Part shown: positions 8,328 to 15,716 of the stretch, piece by piece
How positions within the stretch are numbered: the first letter of the stretch is position 1
Layout of the letters: every line of letters begins with the position of its first letter
NCBI RefSeq assembly: GCF_003337735.1
Contig: NZ_QPJY01000009.1
Location: 133,124-167,145, forward strand
Source of the DNA: Thioalbus denitrificans
GTDB taxonomy: Bacteria > Pseudomonadota > Gammaproteobacteria > DSM-26407
Reading direction: 5' to 3'
Length of the DNA stretch: 34,022 nt
The notes under the pieces: generated by a model
What the model was told of the DNA's origin: nothing
Seen by the model: only the letters and a program-made list of their open reading frames with translations
The model's database searches: none
Made by a program: the position numbers and the translations under genes

Positions 8328-8551
8328 TTTTCTCCGCAGATTACGCAGATTGCGCAGATTTTTCCCGGGGCCTGCAGAGTGCGTTGGCGGAACATATGCC
8401 TCATGGTGGGATGAGGCCAGGAAAGAAACAGGCAGTGCAATACCGGTTTCAGTGTCTCCACGAAGTCCACCGCCCGGATTCCCGACGGGCCTGTCTCAGC
8501 GCACGGACAATTTCAAGTAATCTGCGTAATCTGCGTAATCTGCGGAGAAAA
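8328..8551. repeat. inverted pair of 9-bp-period arrays (CGCAGATTN family)
   Basis: The left arm (8328-8361) is TTTTCTC followed by CGCAGATTA, CGCAGATTG and CGCAGATTT. The right arm (8518-8551) is three exact TAATCTGCG units followed by GAGAAAA. Read as reverse complements the 34-base arms differ at only two positions. They enclose 156 bases with no convincing gene; small open frames inside are chance or repeat-derived. The element fills nearly all of the 343-base gap between mrcB and the TPR lipoprotein gene. I know of no transposase associated with this type of repeat. Confidence 0.85.
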
Positions 8552-8659
8552 GCCCTTGCAGTCGTGTATTCGTCTTTGCACGGTTCCGCGGGTCCGGCGT
8601 GGTGGTAACATTCGCCCTGCATCCTGTGGAATCGGTGGAACCCGAAGAGGTCATGCCAG

Positions 8660-9310
8660 ATGACGGTCAAGATGACGACGAACGCGGGCCTGGGAACGGC
8701 CTGCCTGATGCTGCTCGCCCTGGCCGGCTGCGCCAGCGCACCCTATGGCGGCGTGCCGGTGGAGGACCGCAGCGTCCATCGCGGTGAGCCGGCGCCCCGT
8801 CCGGCCCCCGTGGAGGAGGCGTCCGGCGCCACGACCGCGCCGGCCGGGGAATGGACCGTGACCCCCGCCCGGCCCCTGCCGCCCGGGCAGCCCGCGGGCA
8901 GCCCGGACTACAGCGCCCCCGCCACAGCGCGTCCCTCGCCGTATCCCGACGCGCGGCCGGAGGCGGCCCCCGCCGGTCCCGCCAGCCCGGCGGTGGTGGC
9001 CCTGCTGGAGACCGCCCGCGAGCAGCAGAACGCCGATCGCCTTGCCGAGGCGGCGGCCAGCCTGGAGCGCGCCGTGCGCATCGAGCCGCGCAATGCCCGG
9101 GTCTGGTACGAGCTGGCCACGGTGCGCTTCCGCCAGGGTCAGCTGCAGCAGGCCGAGCAGCTGGCGCGCAAGTCCGATGCTCTCGCCGGCCCCGACAACA
9201 CCCTGCGGGCCCGCAACTGGCGCCTCATCGCCCTGGTGCGGATGAAGCTCGGCGACAACGCCGGGGCGGTCTCCGCCCGGCGCCAGGCCGAGGAGCTGGA
9301 AGTCCGCTGA
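8660..9310 (+). CDS. TPR-containing lipoprotein
   Basis: A 216-residue predicted lipoprotein: a short signal with lipobox LALAGC (C24), then a long proline/alanine-rich low-complexity linker (about 30-110). A C-terminal helical region (about 112-216) has two to three TPR-like repeats, for example ADRLAEAAASLERAVRIEP and NARVWYELATVRFRQGQLQQAEQLARK. Such proteins usually serve as periplasmic or outer-membrane-anchored scaffolds. It follows mrcB in the same direction, so a role alongside PBP1B, comparable in position to an activator lipoprotein, is conceivable. The repeat element between them argues against a simple operon, and it has no visible LpoB similarity. ATG 8660 is used; ATG 8672 is a possible alternative. 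Confidence 0.82.
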   Translation: MTVKMTTNAGLGTACLMLLALAGCASAPYGGVPVEDRSVHRGEPAPRPAPVEEASGATTAPAGEWTVTPARPLPPGQPAGSPDYSAPATARPSPYPDARPEAAPAGPASPAVVALLETAREQQNADRLAEAAASLERAVRIEPRNARVWYELATVRFRQGQLQQAEQLARKSDALAGPDNTLRARNWRLIALVRMKLGDNAGAVSARRQAEELEVR

Positions 9311-9400
9311 TGCTCTCCCCCGGGCCCGGGCGGCCGTGCCCGGGCCGGACCCTACCCTCCGCGTCCGCCCCCGGGCGTGGTCATTCCCGCCGTTCGCGCC

Positions 9401-10126
9401 TCACGCCTGGCTCCCTTCCGGGGGCTCCTTCAGATAGCCGTGGAACAGATGTTCCAGCTCGGCCAGCGAGTCCTCCAGCGAGGTGGGCACGTACTGGGTC
9501 AGGGCGTCGAGCATGACGATGGCGTTCAGGGTCCCGTCCTCCCGGGTGGCCGCCCGCAGCCGGTTCACCACCGCGTCGTTCACCGCCCCCAGGGCCTCGT
9601 AGCGCTCGAACAGGGCGTCGAAGCCGAAATCCACCGGCAGCCAGTGCCGGCCGCGGAAATACTGCGCCAGCGAGTACATGGACACCACCCGGTAGAAGGT
9701 CTCGTCGGGACTCGACAGGGGCAGGTGGAAGCGCGCCATCGGCTTGAGAAAACGGGTATGGGGGCAGCCGCTGGTGGCGATCAGCAGGCCCATCAGCGAG
9801 CTGATGGCCTCCTGGGCGGTGGTCTCGGCCGAGACGGTGCGCTCGTCGGTGGTCACCTCCAGGTGCACCGGCAGGTAGGAGCGCCAGTGGCCCAGCCGGG
9901 TCACCAGGGGCAGGAGGGAGAGGGCCAGGGGGCAGTGGGGATGGCTGTCCGGCCGCAGCGGACAGTGGGCGCACTGGTAGTAGTCGAGCTCCACCCAGCG
10001 CGGCAGGTCATCCTCCGCCGCCCGGCGGGGCTCGAGCCGCTGCGGGTCGAGATCCAGCTCGAAGCGGGCTTCGGTCGGCTCGGTGGAGTCGGACTGGAAA
10101 CGGTAACGGATGGTGAGGTCGGACAT
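9401..10126 (-). CDS. unrecognised conserved-looking protein with Cys cluster
   Basis: A 241-residue soluble protein that I cannot place in a family. The N-terminal 45 residues alternate polar and aromatic residues like a beta-rich segment. A metal-site-like cluster follows: C52-x2-C55-x9-C65, with a fourth cysteine at C121 followed by H123 (SGCPHTRF). The remainder is helical, with an acidic C terminus. Four cysteines in this pattern could bind zinc or an Fe-S cluster, but that is inference. ATG 10126 is preferred because the reading upstream of it looks non-coding. The gene is convergent with the TPR lipoprotein gene and divergent from the XRE regulator. Codon bias is that of the main chromosome. 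Confidence 0.75.
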   Translation of the reverse strand: MSDLTIRYRFQSDSTEPTEARFELDLDPQRLEPRRAAEDDLPRWVELDYYQCAHCPLRPDSHPHCPLALSLLPLVTRLGHWRSYLPVHLEVTTDERTVSAETTAQEAISSLMGLLIATSGCPHTRFLKPMARFHLPLSSPDETFYRVVSMYSLAQYFRGRHWLPVDFGFDALFERYEALGAVNDAVVNRLRAATREDGTLNAIVMLDALTQYVPTSLEDSLAELEHLFHGYLKEPPEGSQA

Positions 10127-10269
10127 GGCGGTTTCCGGGTTGGAGCTCCTGGTGCCCAGTCTAATCCGCCCCGTGGGCCGGGACAGTGACTGCGGCTGCA
10201 ATTTGGACGCCCGGCGGCGGATTCTCTGTCACCCCGGCGCAGGAGACGAGCATCGCAGATGCCGGGTGC

Positions 10270-10299
10270 TTGATAATTAACTGTTCATGCATTTATATT
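10270..10299 (+). promoter_or_regulatory. sigma70-like promoter for the XRE-hyf unit
   Basis: TTGATA (10270-10275) and TATATT (10294-10299) are spaced by 18 bases in a short AT-rich island inside otherwise GC-rich DNA. It lies just upstream of the regulator and is the only good candidate promoter for the whole hyf-like operon. Confidence 0.6.
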
Positions 10300-10327
10300 G
10301 ATGCATCAGACATTATAAGAGATGCAT
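10287..10327. repeat. three ATGCAT boxes, candidate operator
   Basis: The palindromic hexamer ATGCAT occurs at 10287-10292, 10301-10306 and 10322-10327, with centre-to-centre spacings of 14 and 21 bases. The first lies between the -35 and -10 hexamers and the second directly after the -10 hexamer, as expected of binding sites for an autoregulating repressor. Binding by the adjacent XRE protein is inference. Confidence 0.5.
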
Positions 10328-10332
10328 ATGAC

Positions 10333-10605
10333 ATGATAATCGCGGCCCAGATCCGCGCCGCCCGGGCGCTCCTGGGGATGGACCAGCGCAGCCTGGCCGA
10401 GGCGGCGGGCCTGTCGCTGCCCACCATCCAGCGCATGGAGGCCAGCACCGGCGCCCAGGTCCGCGGCAACGTGGACTCGGTGGTCAAGGTGGTGGAGGCC
10501 CTGGAGCGGGCCGGGGTGGAGCTGATCGGCGATGGCGCGGTCAGCGCCGGCGGCGGGCGCGGCGTGCGCCTGAAGACCCCGCCGCCGGTGGAGGAGAGCT
10601 CCTGA
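10333..10605 (+). CDS. XRE-type helix-turn-helix regulator
   Basis: A 90-residue DNA-binding protein. Residues about 5-60 form a Cro/C1-type HTH: QIRAARALLGMDQRSLAEAA is followed by GLSLPTIQRMEAS, with the usual Q at the start of helix 2 and PTIQRME at the recognition helix. The tail after residue 65 is short and shows no sensor domain. I placed the start at ATG 10333; a longer reading would run back through the promoter. It ends two bases before the hyfB-like start codon, so it is almost certainly the first gene of that operon and a likely regulator of it. Small XRE proteins can also be antitoxins, but there is no toxin partner here. Confidence 0.85.
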   Translation: MIIAAQIRAARALLGMDQRSLAEAAGLSLPTIQRMEASTGAQVRGNVDSVVKVVEALERAGVELIGDGAVSAGGGRGVRLKTPPPVEESS

Positions 10606-10607
10606 CC

Positions 10608-12614
10608 ATGGCGATCGGGCTCGACCTCGCCGCGCTGGCGCTGGGGTTGGCGCTGGCCTCCGCCCTGGCCTCGACCCTGACCGTCCGGGCGCCGCGCCTG
10701 CTGCGGCTCCTGGTGCTGCCCCTGTTCGGGCTGGCGGGCGCGGCGGCGGTGGCCGCGGGGCTGGTGGCCCTGGTGCAGGGAGAGGTGGCCACCGCGGTGC
10801 TGCCCCTGGGGCTGCCGTGGCTGCCGTGGCAGGTGCGGCTGGACGCCCTGTCCGGGTTCTTCCTGGCCCTGATCGGCGTGGTGACCTTCGCCGTCGGCCT
10901 CTACGGGCCCGCCTATGTGCGCGGCTTCGAGCGCGGCCGCGATCCCCTGCCGGTGCTGGGCGGCTTCGCCGGGCTGTTCCTCGCCGGGATGCTGCTGGTG
11001 GTGCTGGCCGACGACGCCTTCCTGTTCATGGTGGCCTGGGAGGTGATGTCGCTCTCCTCCTATTTCCTCGTGGTCTTCCACCACGACAACGCCGCCAACC
11101 GCCGGGCCGCGTTTCTCTACCTGCTGATGGCCCACGTGGGCGGGCTCGCCATCCTGCTCGGTTACGGCGTGCTGGCCTCCTTCGGCGGCGGCTTCGCCTT
11201 CGAGGCCATGCGCGCCGCGCCGCTCTCCTTCGGCTGGGCCAGCGTCGCCTTCAGCCTGGCGTTCCTCGGCTTCGGCATGAAGGCGGGCCTGGTGCCCCTG
11301 CACGCCTGGCTGCCGGAGGCCCATCCCGTGGCGCCGTCCCACATCTCGGCGCTGATGTCCGGGGTGATGCTGAAGGTGGCCGTCTACGGCTTCATCCGCT
11401 TCGTCTTCGATCTCATCGGCGAGGTCCACTGGCAGTGGGGGGTGGCGGTCACCGCCGTGGGCAGCCTGTCGGCCCTGCTCGGAGTGCTCTACGCCCTGGT
11501 GCAGAACGACCTCAAGCGCCTGCTGGCCTACTCCTCGGTGGAGAACCTCGGCATCATCTTCATCGGCCTGGGGCTCGCGCTGGTGTTCCAGGGCACGGGC
11601 AACAGCCTGCTGGGGACGCTGGCGTTCGTGGCGGCCCTCTATCACGCCATCAACCACGCCCTGTTCAAGGGGCTGCTGTTCTTCGGCGCGGGGGCGATCC
11701 TGCACAGCACCCACGAGCGGGATCTCGACCAGATGGGCGGGCTGCTGCGGCGCATGCCCTGGACCGGGTTGTTCTTCCTGGTGGGCGCCCTCTCCATCTC
11801 GGCCCTGCCGCCTTTCAACGGCTTCGTCTCCGAGTGGCTGACCTTCCAGGCGGCCCTGCAGGCCTGGCAGCTGGAGAGCGGCGTGCTGCGCAGCCTCATC
11901 CCCATCGCCGCGGCGATGCTGGCGCTCACCGGGGCGCTGGCGGCGGCCTGCTTCGTCAAGGTCTACGGCGTGGCCTTTCTCGGCCAGGCCCGCAGCCGCC
12001 ACGTGCGCCGGGCCCGGCAGGTGCCGATCGGCATGCGCGCCGGGCAGGGCGTGCTGGCCTTCCTGTGCCTGCTCTTCGGCGTGCTGCCCACCGCCGTGGT
12101 CGACCTGATCGAGGCCGTGCCGCGCCAGATCCTGGGCCAGGGGCTGCCCGAGGCCACCGCCCACGGCTGGCTGTGGCTGACGCCGGTGGCGCCCGCGACG
12201 GCGAGCTACGGCGCGCCGCTGATCGCTCTCGTGCTGCTGGTCCTGGCGCTGCTGGCGGTGTGGGCCGCGCGGCGCGGCACGCTGCGCCGGGCGCGCCGCT
12301 GCGATCCCTGGGACTGCGGCTTCGCGCCGCCCGGCGCGCGCATGCAGTACACCGCCACCGCCTTCGCCCAGCCCCTGCGCCGGGTCTTCGCCCTGCTGTT
12401 CCGCATCGACGAGCGCGTGGAGCGGCGGGAGGACGGGTCGCTGCGCCACCGGCTCACGGTGGGCGACCGGGCCTGGGGGCTGTTCTACGCCCCGGTGGCC
12501 CGCGCCGTGGAGTCGGCCGCGGCCCGCATCGTCCGCCTGCAGTCGGGCAACGTGCGCATCTACCTCGGCTGGACCCTCTCCACCCTGCTGGTGCTGCTAT
12601 GGATTATCTCCTGA
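10608..12614 (+). CDS. hyfB: hydrogenase-4-like antiporter subunit HyfB
   Basis: A 668-residue, very hydrophobic inner-membrane protein of the NuoL/MrpA/HyfB family, about the length of E. coli HyfB. In complex I and related enzymes these subunits move protons or sodium ions. The residues known to be essential are present: Glu145 in MVAWEVMSLSSYF (the TM5 Glu) and Lys225 in MKAGLVPLHAWLPEAH (the TM7 Lys). FSSVENLGIIF-type and FKGLLFFGAGAI motifs follow. The C-terminal part holds a loop with CDPWDCGF, typical of HyfB/HycC-type subunits. A strong GGAGGAGAG precedes the start, which is two bases after the XRE stop codon. It overlaps hyfC by 16 bases. It is the first structural gene of a six-gene complex. 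Confidence 0.92.
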   Translation: MAIGLDLAALALGLALASALASTLTVRAPRLLRLLVLPLFGLAGAAAVAAGLVALVQGEVATAVLPLGLPWLPWQVRLDALSGFFLALIGVVTFAVGLYGPAYVRGFERGRDPLPVLGGFAGLFLAGMLLVVLADDAFLFMVAWEVMSLSSYFLVVFHHDNAANRRAAFLYLLMAHVGGLAILLGYGVLASFGGGFAFEAMRAAPLSFGWASVAFSLAFLGFGMKAGLVPLHAWLPEAHPVAPSHISALMSGVMLKVAVYGFIRFVFDLIGEVHWQWGVAVTAVGSLSALLGVLYALVQNDLKRLLAYSSVENLGIIFIGLGLALVFQGTGNSLLGTLAFVAALYHAINHALFKGLLFFGAGAILHSTHERDLDQMGGLLRRMPWTGLFFLVGALSISALPPFNGFVSEWLTFQAALQAWQLESGVLRSLIPIAAAMLALTGALAAACFVKVYGVAFLGQARSRHVRRARQVPIGMRAGQGVLAFLCLLFGVLPTAVVDLIEAVPRQILGQGLPEATAHGWLWLTPVAPATASYGAPLIALVLLVLALLAVWAARRGTLRRARRCDPWDCGFAPPGARMQYTATAFAQPLRRVFALLFRIDERVERREDGSLRHRLTVGDRAWGLFYAPVARAVESAAARIVRLQSGNVRIYLGWTLSTLLVLLWIIS

Positions 12615-13564
12615 ACGTTTCCACCTGGGGGCTGGCCCTGCTGCAGGCGCTGCTGTTCGCGGCGCTGGCGCCGCTGCTCGTGGGCTGGGTGCGCAAGGTC
12701 AAGGCGTGGCTGCAGAATCGCCGCGGCGCGCCGCTGCTGCAGCCCTACCGCGACCTCTACAAGCTGCTGGGCAAGGAGGTGCGGGTGGCCCACACCGCCT
12801 CGATCCTGTTCCGCGCCGCGCCCTACGTGGTCTTCATCGCCACCTGGCTGGCCGCCTCCGCCGTGCCCCTGGTGGCGGTGGCGCTGCCCACCGCGGCCAT
12901 CGCCGACATCATCGTGCTGGTGGGGCTGCTGGCGCTGGCGCGCTTCTTCCTGGCGCTGGCGGGCATGGACGTGGGCACGGCCTTCGGTGGCATGGGCGCC
13001 TCACGGGAGATGCTGGTCTCCGCCCTGGCGGAGCCGGCCATGCTGATGGCGGTCTTCACCCTGGCCATGACCGCCCACAGCACCAACCTGGCGAGCGTGG
13101 TGGACGCCCAGCTCGCCGGTGGCCTGGTGCTGCGCCCCTCCTACCTGTTCGCCCTGGGGGCGCTCGTCCTGGTGGCGCTGGCGGAGACCGGCCGCATCCC
13201 GGTGGACAACCCGGCCACCCACCTGGAGCTGACCATGATCCACGAGGCGATGATCCTGGAGTACTCCGGGCGCCACCTGGCGCTGATGGAGTGGGCGGCC
13301 CAGGTCAAGCTGCTGCTCTACGGCGTGCTCATCGCCAACATCTTCCTGCCCTGGGGCATCGCCGCGAGCCTCGCCCCGGCGGACCTCGCCGTGGGGCTGG
13401 CCGCCATCCTGCTCAAGCTGCTGGCGCTCGGCGCGGCGCTGGCGCTGGCCGAGACGGTGCTGGCCAAGATGCGCCTGTTCCGCGCCCCGGCCTTCCTCAA
13501 CCTCGCCCTGCTGCTGGCCCTGCTCGGGCTGCTCGGCCACGTGATCCTGGAGGTGGGGGCGTGA
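12599..13564 (+). CDS. hyfC: hydrogenase-4-like membrane anchor HyfC (NuoH-like)
   Basis: A 321-residue membrane protein with about eight hydrophobic segments, homologous to NuoH, HycD and HyfC. In the family this subunit links the peripheral arm to the ion-pumping arm and lines the quinone-like cavity. Hallmarks are KVKAWLQNRRGAPLLQPYRD near the N terminus and AETGRIPVDNPATHLELTM at 195-213, including E196, R199 and the acidic HLELTM segment. The ATG lies inside the last codons of hyfB (16-base overlap) and its stop overlaps the GTG of hyfE, indicating translational coupling. Length and motifs are complete. Confidence 0.93.
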   Translation: MDYLLNVSTWGLALLQALLFAALAPLLVGWVRKVKAWLQNRRGAPLLQPYRDLYKLLGKEVRVAHTASILFRAAPYVVFIATWLAASAVPLVAVALPTAAIADIIVLVGLLALARFFLALAGMDVGTAFGGMGASREMLVSALAEPAMLMAVFTLAMTAHSTNLASVVDAQLAGGLVLRPSYLFALGALVLVALAETGRIPVDNPATHLELTMIHEAMILEYSGRHLALMEWAAQVKLLLYGVLIANIFLPWGIAASLAPADLAVGLAAILLKLLALGAALALAETVLAKMRLFRAPAFLNLALLLALLGLLGHVILEVGA

Positions 13565-14247
13565 GCATCACCCAGCTTCCGCTGCTGCAGCAGCTGGTGC
13601 TGGTGCTGGCGGCCATCGTGCTGTTCACCTCCTTCGTGCTGCTGGCCCAGGCGCGGCTGGTCTCCGCCATCCACGCCTTCGCCTGGCAGGGGGGGCTGGC
13701 GGCCGCGGTGACCGGCGTGGTGGCCGTCGCCGGCCATTCGCCCCACCTCTACTTCTCGGCGCTGCTGACCCTGCTGCTCAAGGCGCTGCTGATCCCGTGG
13801 ATGCTGCACCGGCTGGTGCACCGGCTGGAGCTGGACCGGCACGTGGACCTGCTGCGCCGGCCGGCGCTGGTGGTGATGGCCGCGGTGGCGCTGGTGATCT
13901 TCAGCTACTGGCTGGTGCTGCCCATGGTCCAGCAGGAGCTGACCTTCACCCGCAACATCGTCGCCATCAGCCTGGCGGTGGTGCTCATCGGGCTGCTGAT
14001 GATGGTGTTCCGCCAGCAGGCGGTGGTCCAGGTGCTCGGCTTCATGTCCATGGAGAACGGCCTGTTCCTCGCCGCGGTCTCCGCCACCGGCGGCATGCCC
14101 CTGGTGGTGGAGCTGGGCGTGGCCTTCGACGTGCTGGTGGCGATGGTGCTGTTCGGGGTGTTCTTTTTCCAGATCCGCGCGAACATCGACACCCTGGACG
14201 TGGACCGTCTCAACCGCCTGACCGAGACCGGGGGGGAGGAGCCGTGA
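13561..14247 (+). CDS. hyfE: hydrogenase-4-like membrane subunit HyfE
   Basis: A 228-residue membrane protein with about six or seven hydrophobic helices. It resembles HyfE, whose C-terminal half is NuoK-like (VQVLGFMSMENGLFLAAV, with a Glu in a membrane helix). The reading starts at GTG in a GTGA overlap with the hyfC stop and ends in another GTGA overlap with hyfF. E. coli HyfE is similar in length (about 216 residues). Its role in the family is structural and ion-translocating within the membrane arm. No ATG is available at a sensible position. Confidence 0.88.
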   Translation: MSITQLPLLQQLVLVLAAIVLFTSFVLLAQARLVSAIHAFAWQGGLAAAVTGVVAVAGHSPHLYFSALLTLLLKALLIPWMLHRLVHRLELDRHVDLLRRPALVVMAAVALVIFSYWLVLPMVQQELTFTRNIVAISLAVVLIGLLMMVFRQQAVVQVLGFMSMENGLFLAAVSATGGMPLVVELGVAFDVLVAMVLFGVFFFQIRANIDTLDVDRLNRLTETGGEEP

Positions 14248-15716
14248 GCGCCCTGCTGCTGACCGTGCTCCTGCCGCTGGCCGGCGCGCTTGTCCTGGCG
14301 CTGCTCCGCTCCCTGCCGCTCGCCGGCTGGATCAACGTGGCCGTCTCCGCGCTCAGCTTCGCCGCCTCCGCGTGGCTCGCCTGGTCGGTGGCGGCGGCCG
14401 GCGAGATCGCCGGGCTCGGGTTCCGGGTGGACGCCTTCAACGTCTACCTGGTGGTGCTGACCGCCTTCGTGGGGCTCACCACCTCCATCTTCTCCCGGCC
14501 CTACATGCGCCACGTGTGCAAGACCGGGCTGACCAGCGAGCGGGGCATGCGCGTCTACCACGCCATGTACCAGGCCTTCATGTTCACCATGCTGCTGGCC
14601 CTGACCACCGACAACCTCGGCGTGCTGTGGGTGGCGGTGGAGGGGGCGACCCTGGCCACGGTGCTGCTGGTCTCCCTCTACCGCACCCCGGAGGCGGTGG
14701 AGGCGGCGTGGAAGTACTTCATCCTCTGCGGGGTGGGCATCGCGCTGGCGCTGTTCGGCACGGTGCTGACCTACTTCGCCGCCCAGCACGCGCTGGACGA
14801 TCCGGCGGCGGGCCTGACCTGGAGCATCCTCTACCGCCACGCCGACGGCCTGGAGCCGGCGGTGATGAGCCTCGCCTTCGTCTTCCTGCTGGTGGGCTAC
14901 GGCACCAAGGTGGGCCTGGTGCCCATGCACCAGTGGCTGCCCGACGCCCACTCCGAGGGCCCCACGCCCATGTCCGCGGTGCTCTCCGGGCTGCTGCTCA
15001 ACGTGGCGCTCTACGCGGTCGTCCGGCTGAAGATGCTGGTGGACGGCTCCCTGGCCGGCACCGCCTCGCCCCACGTGGCGGGCTACCTGCTCATGGGCTT
15101 CGGCATGGTGTCGTTCCTGGTGGCGGGCCTGTTCCTGCACCGCCAGCGCGACATCAAGCGCATGTTCAGCTACTCCTCCATCGAGCACATGGGGCTGATG
15201 ACCTTCGCCTTCGGCATGGGCGGGCCGCTGGCCACCTTCGGCGCCCTGCTGCACATGCTGGTGCACTCGCTCACCAAGTCGGCCATCTTCGTCACCGTGG
15301 GGCATGCCGCCCATATCGCCGGCACCCAGCGCATCGACCACATCCGCGGCCTGATCCGCACCCAGCCGGTGGTGGGCTGGTCGCTGCTCCTCGGGGTGGC
15401 GGCCATCGCCGGCTTTCCCCCCTTCGGCGTCTTCACCAGCGAGTTCCTGCTGCTGACCGCCACCATGCAGGCGCAGCCCTGGCTGACGGTGGCCCTGCTC
15501 TCGGGGCTGGCGGTGGCCTTCGCCGGCCTGTTCCGCCACCTGCACCCGATGGTCTACGGCCCCGCCCCCGAGGGGCAGCAGCCGGTGCGGGCCAACCTGC
15601 TGCCGGTGGTGGTGCACCTCGGCCTGGTGCTGTGGCTCGGGCTGTCGATACCGCCCTTCCTGGTCGCCTGGCTGGACCGGGCCACGCAGCTGATCACCGG
15701 AGCCCACCTGCTATGA
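14244..15716 (+). CDS. hyfF: hydrogenase-4-like antiporter subunit HyfF
   Basis: A 490-residue antiporter-like membrane subunit (NuoN/NuoM/HyfF group). It carries E133 in WVAVEGATLATVLLVSLY and K222 in TKVGLVPMHQWLPDAH, the TM5 Glu and TM7 Lys needed for ion pumping in relatives, plus FSYSSIEHMGLM and HSLTKSAIFVTVGH. The EGATLA signature points to HyfF rather than HyfD. The start is GTG 14244 in a four-base overlap with hyfE; the stop overlaps the hyfG ATG. The operon therefore has two antiporter-like subunits (HyfB and HyfF); HyfD is absent. Confidence 0.91.
   Translation: MSALLLTVLLPLAGALVLALLRSLPLAGWINVAVSALSFAASAWLAWSVAAAGEIAGLGFRVDAFNVYLVVLTAFVGLTTSIFSRPYMRHVCKTGLTSERGMRVYHAMYQAFMFTMLLALTTDNLGVLWVAVEGATLATVLLVSLYRTPEAVEAAWKYFILCGVGIALALFGTVLTYFAAQHALDDPAAGLTWSILYRHADGLEPAVMSLAFVFLLVGYGTKVGLVPMHQWLPDAHSEGPTPMSAVLSGLLLNVALYAVVRLKMLVDGSLAGTASPHVAGYLLMGFGMVSFLVAGLFLHRQRDIKRMFSYSSIEHMGLMTFAFGMGGPLATFGALLHMLVHSLTKSAIFVTVGHAAHIAGTQRIDHIRGLIRTQPVVGWSLLLGVAAIAGFPPFGVFTSEFLLLTATMQAQPWLTVALLSGLAVAFAGLFRHLHPMVYGPAPEGQQPVRANLLPVVVHLGLVLWLGLSIPPFLVAWLDRATQLITGAHLL

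Noticed and set aside
8328-8551. CRISPR array
   Set aside because: The units are 9 bp with no spacers between them and face each other; there are no cas genes nearby.
8318-8608. Small open frame running through the repeat element
   Set aside because: Its sequence is read from the 9-bp repeats and filler, and there is no ribosome site or family similarity.
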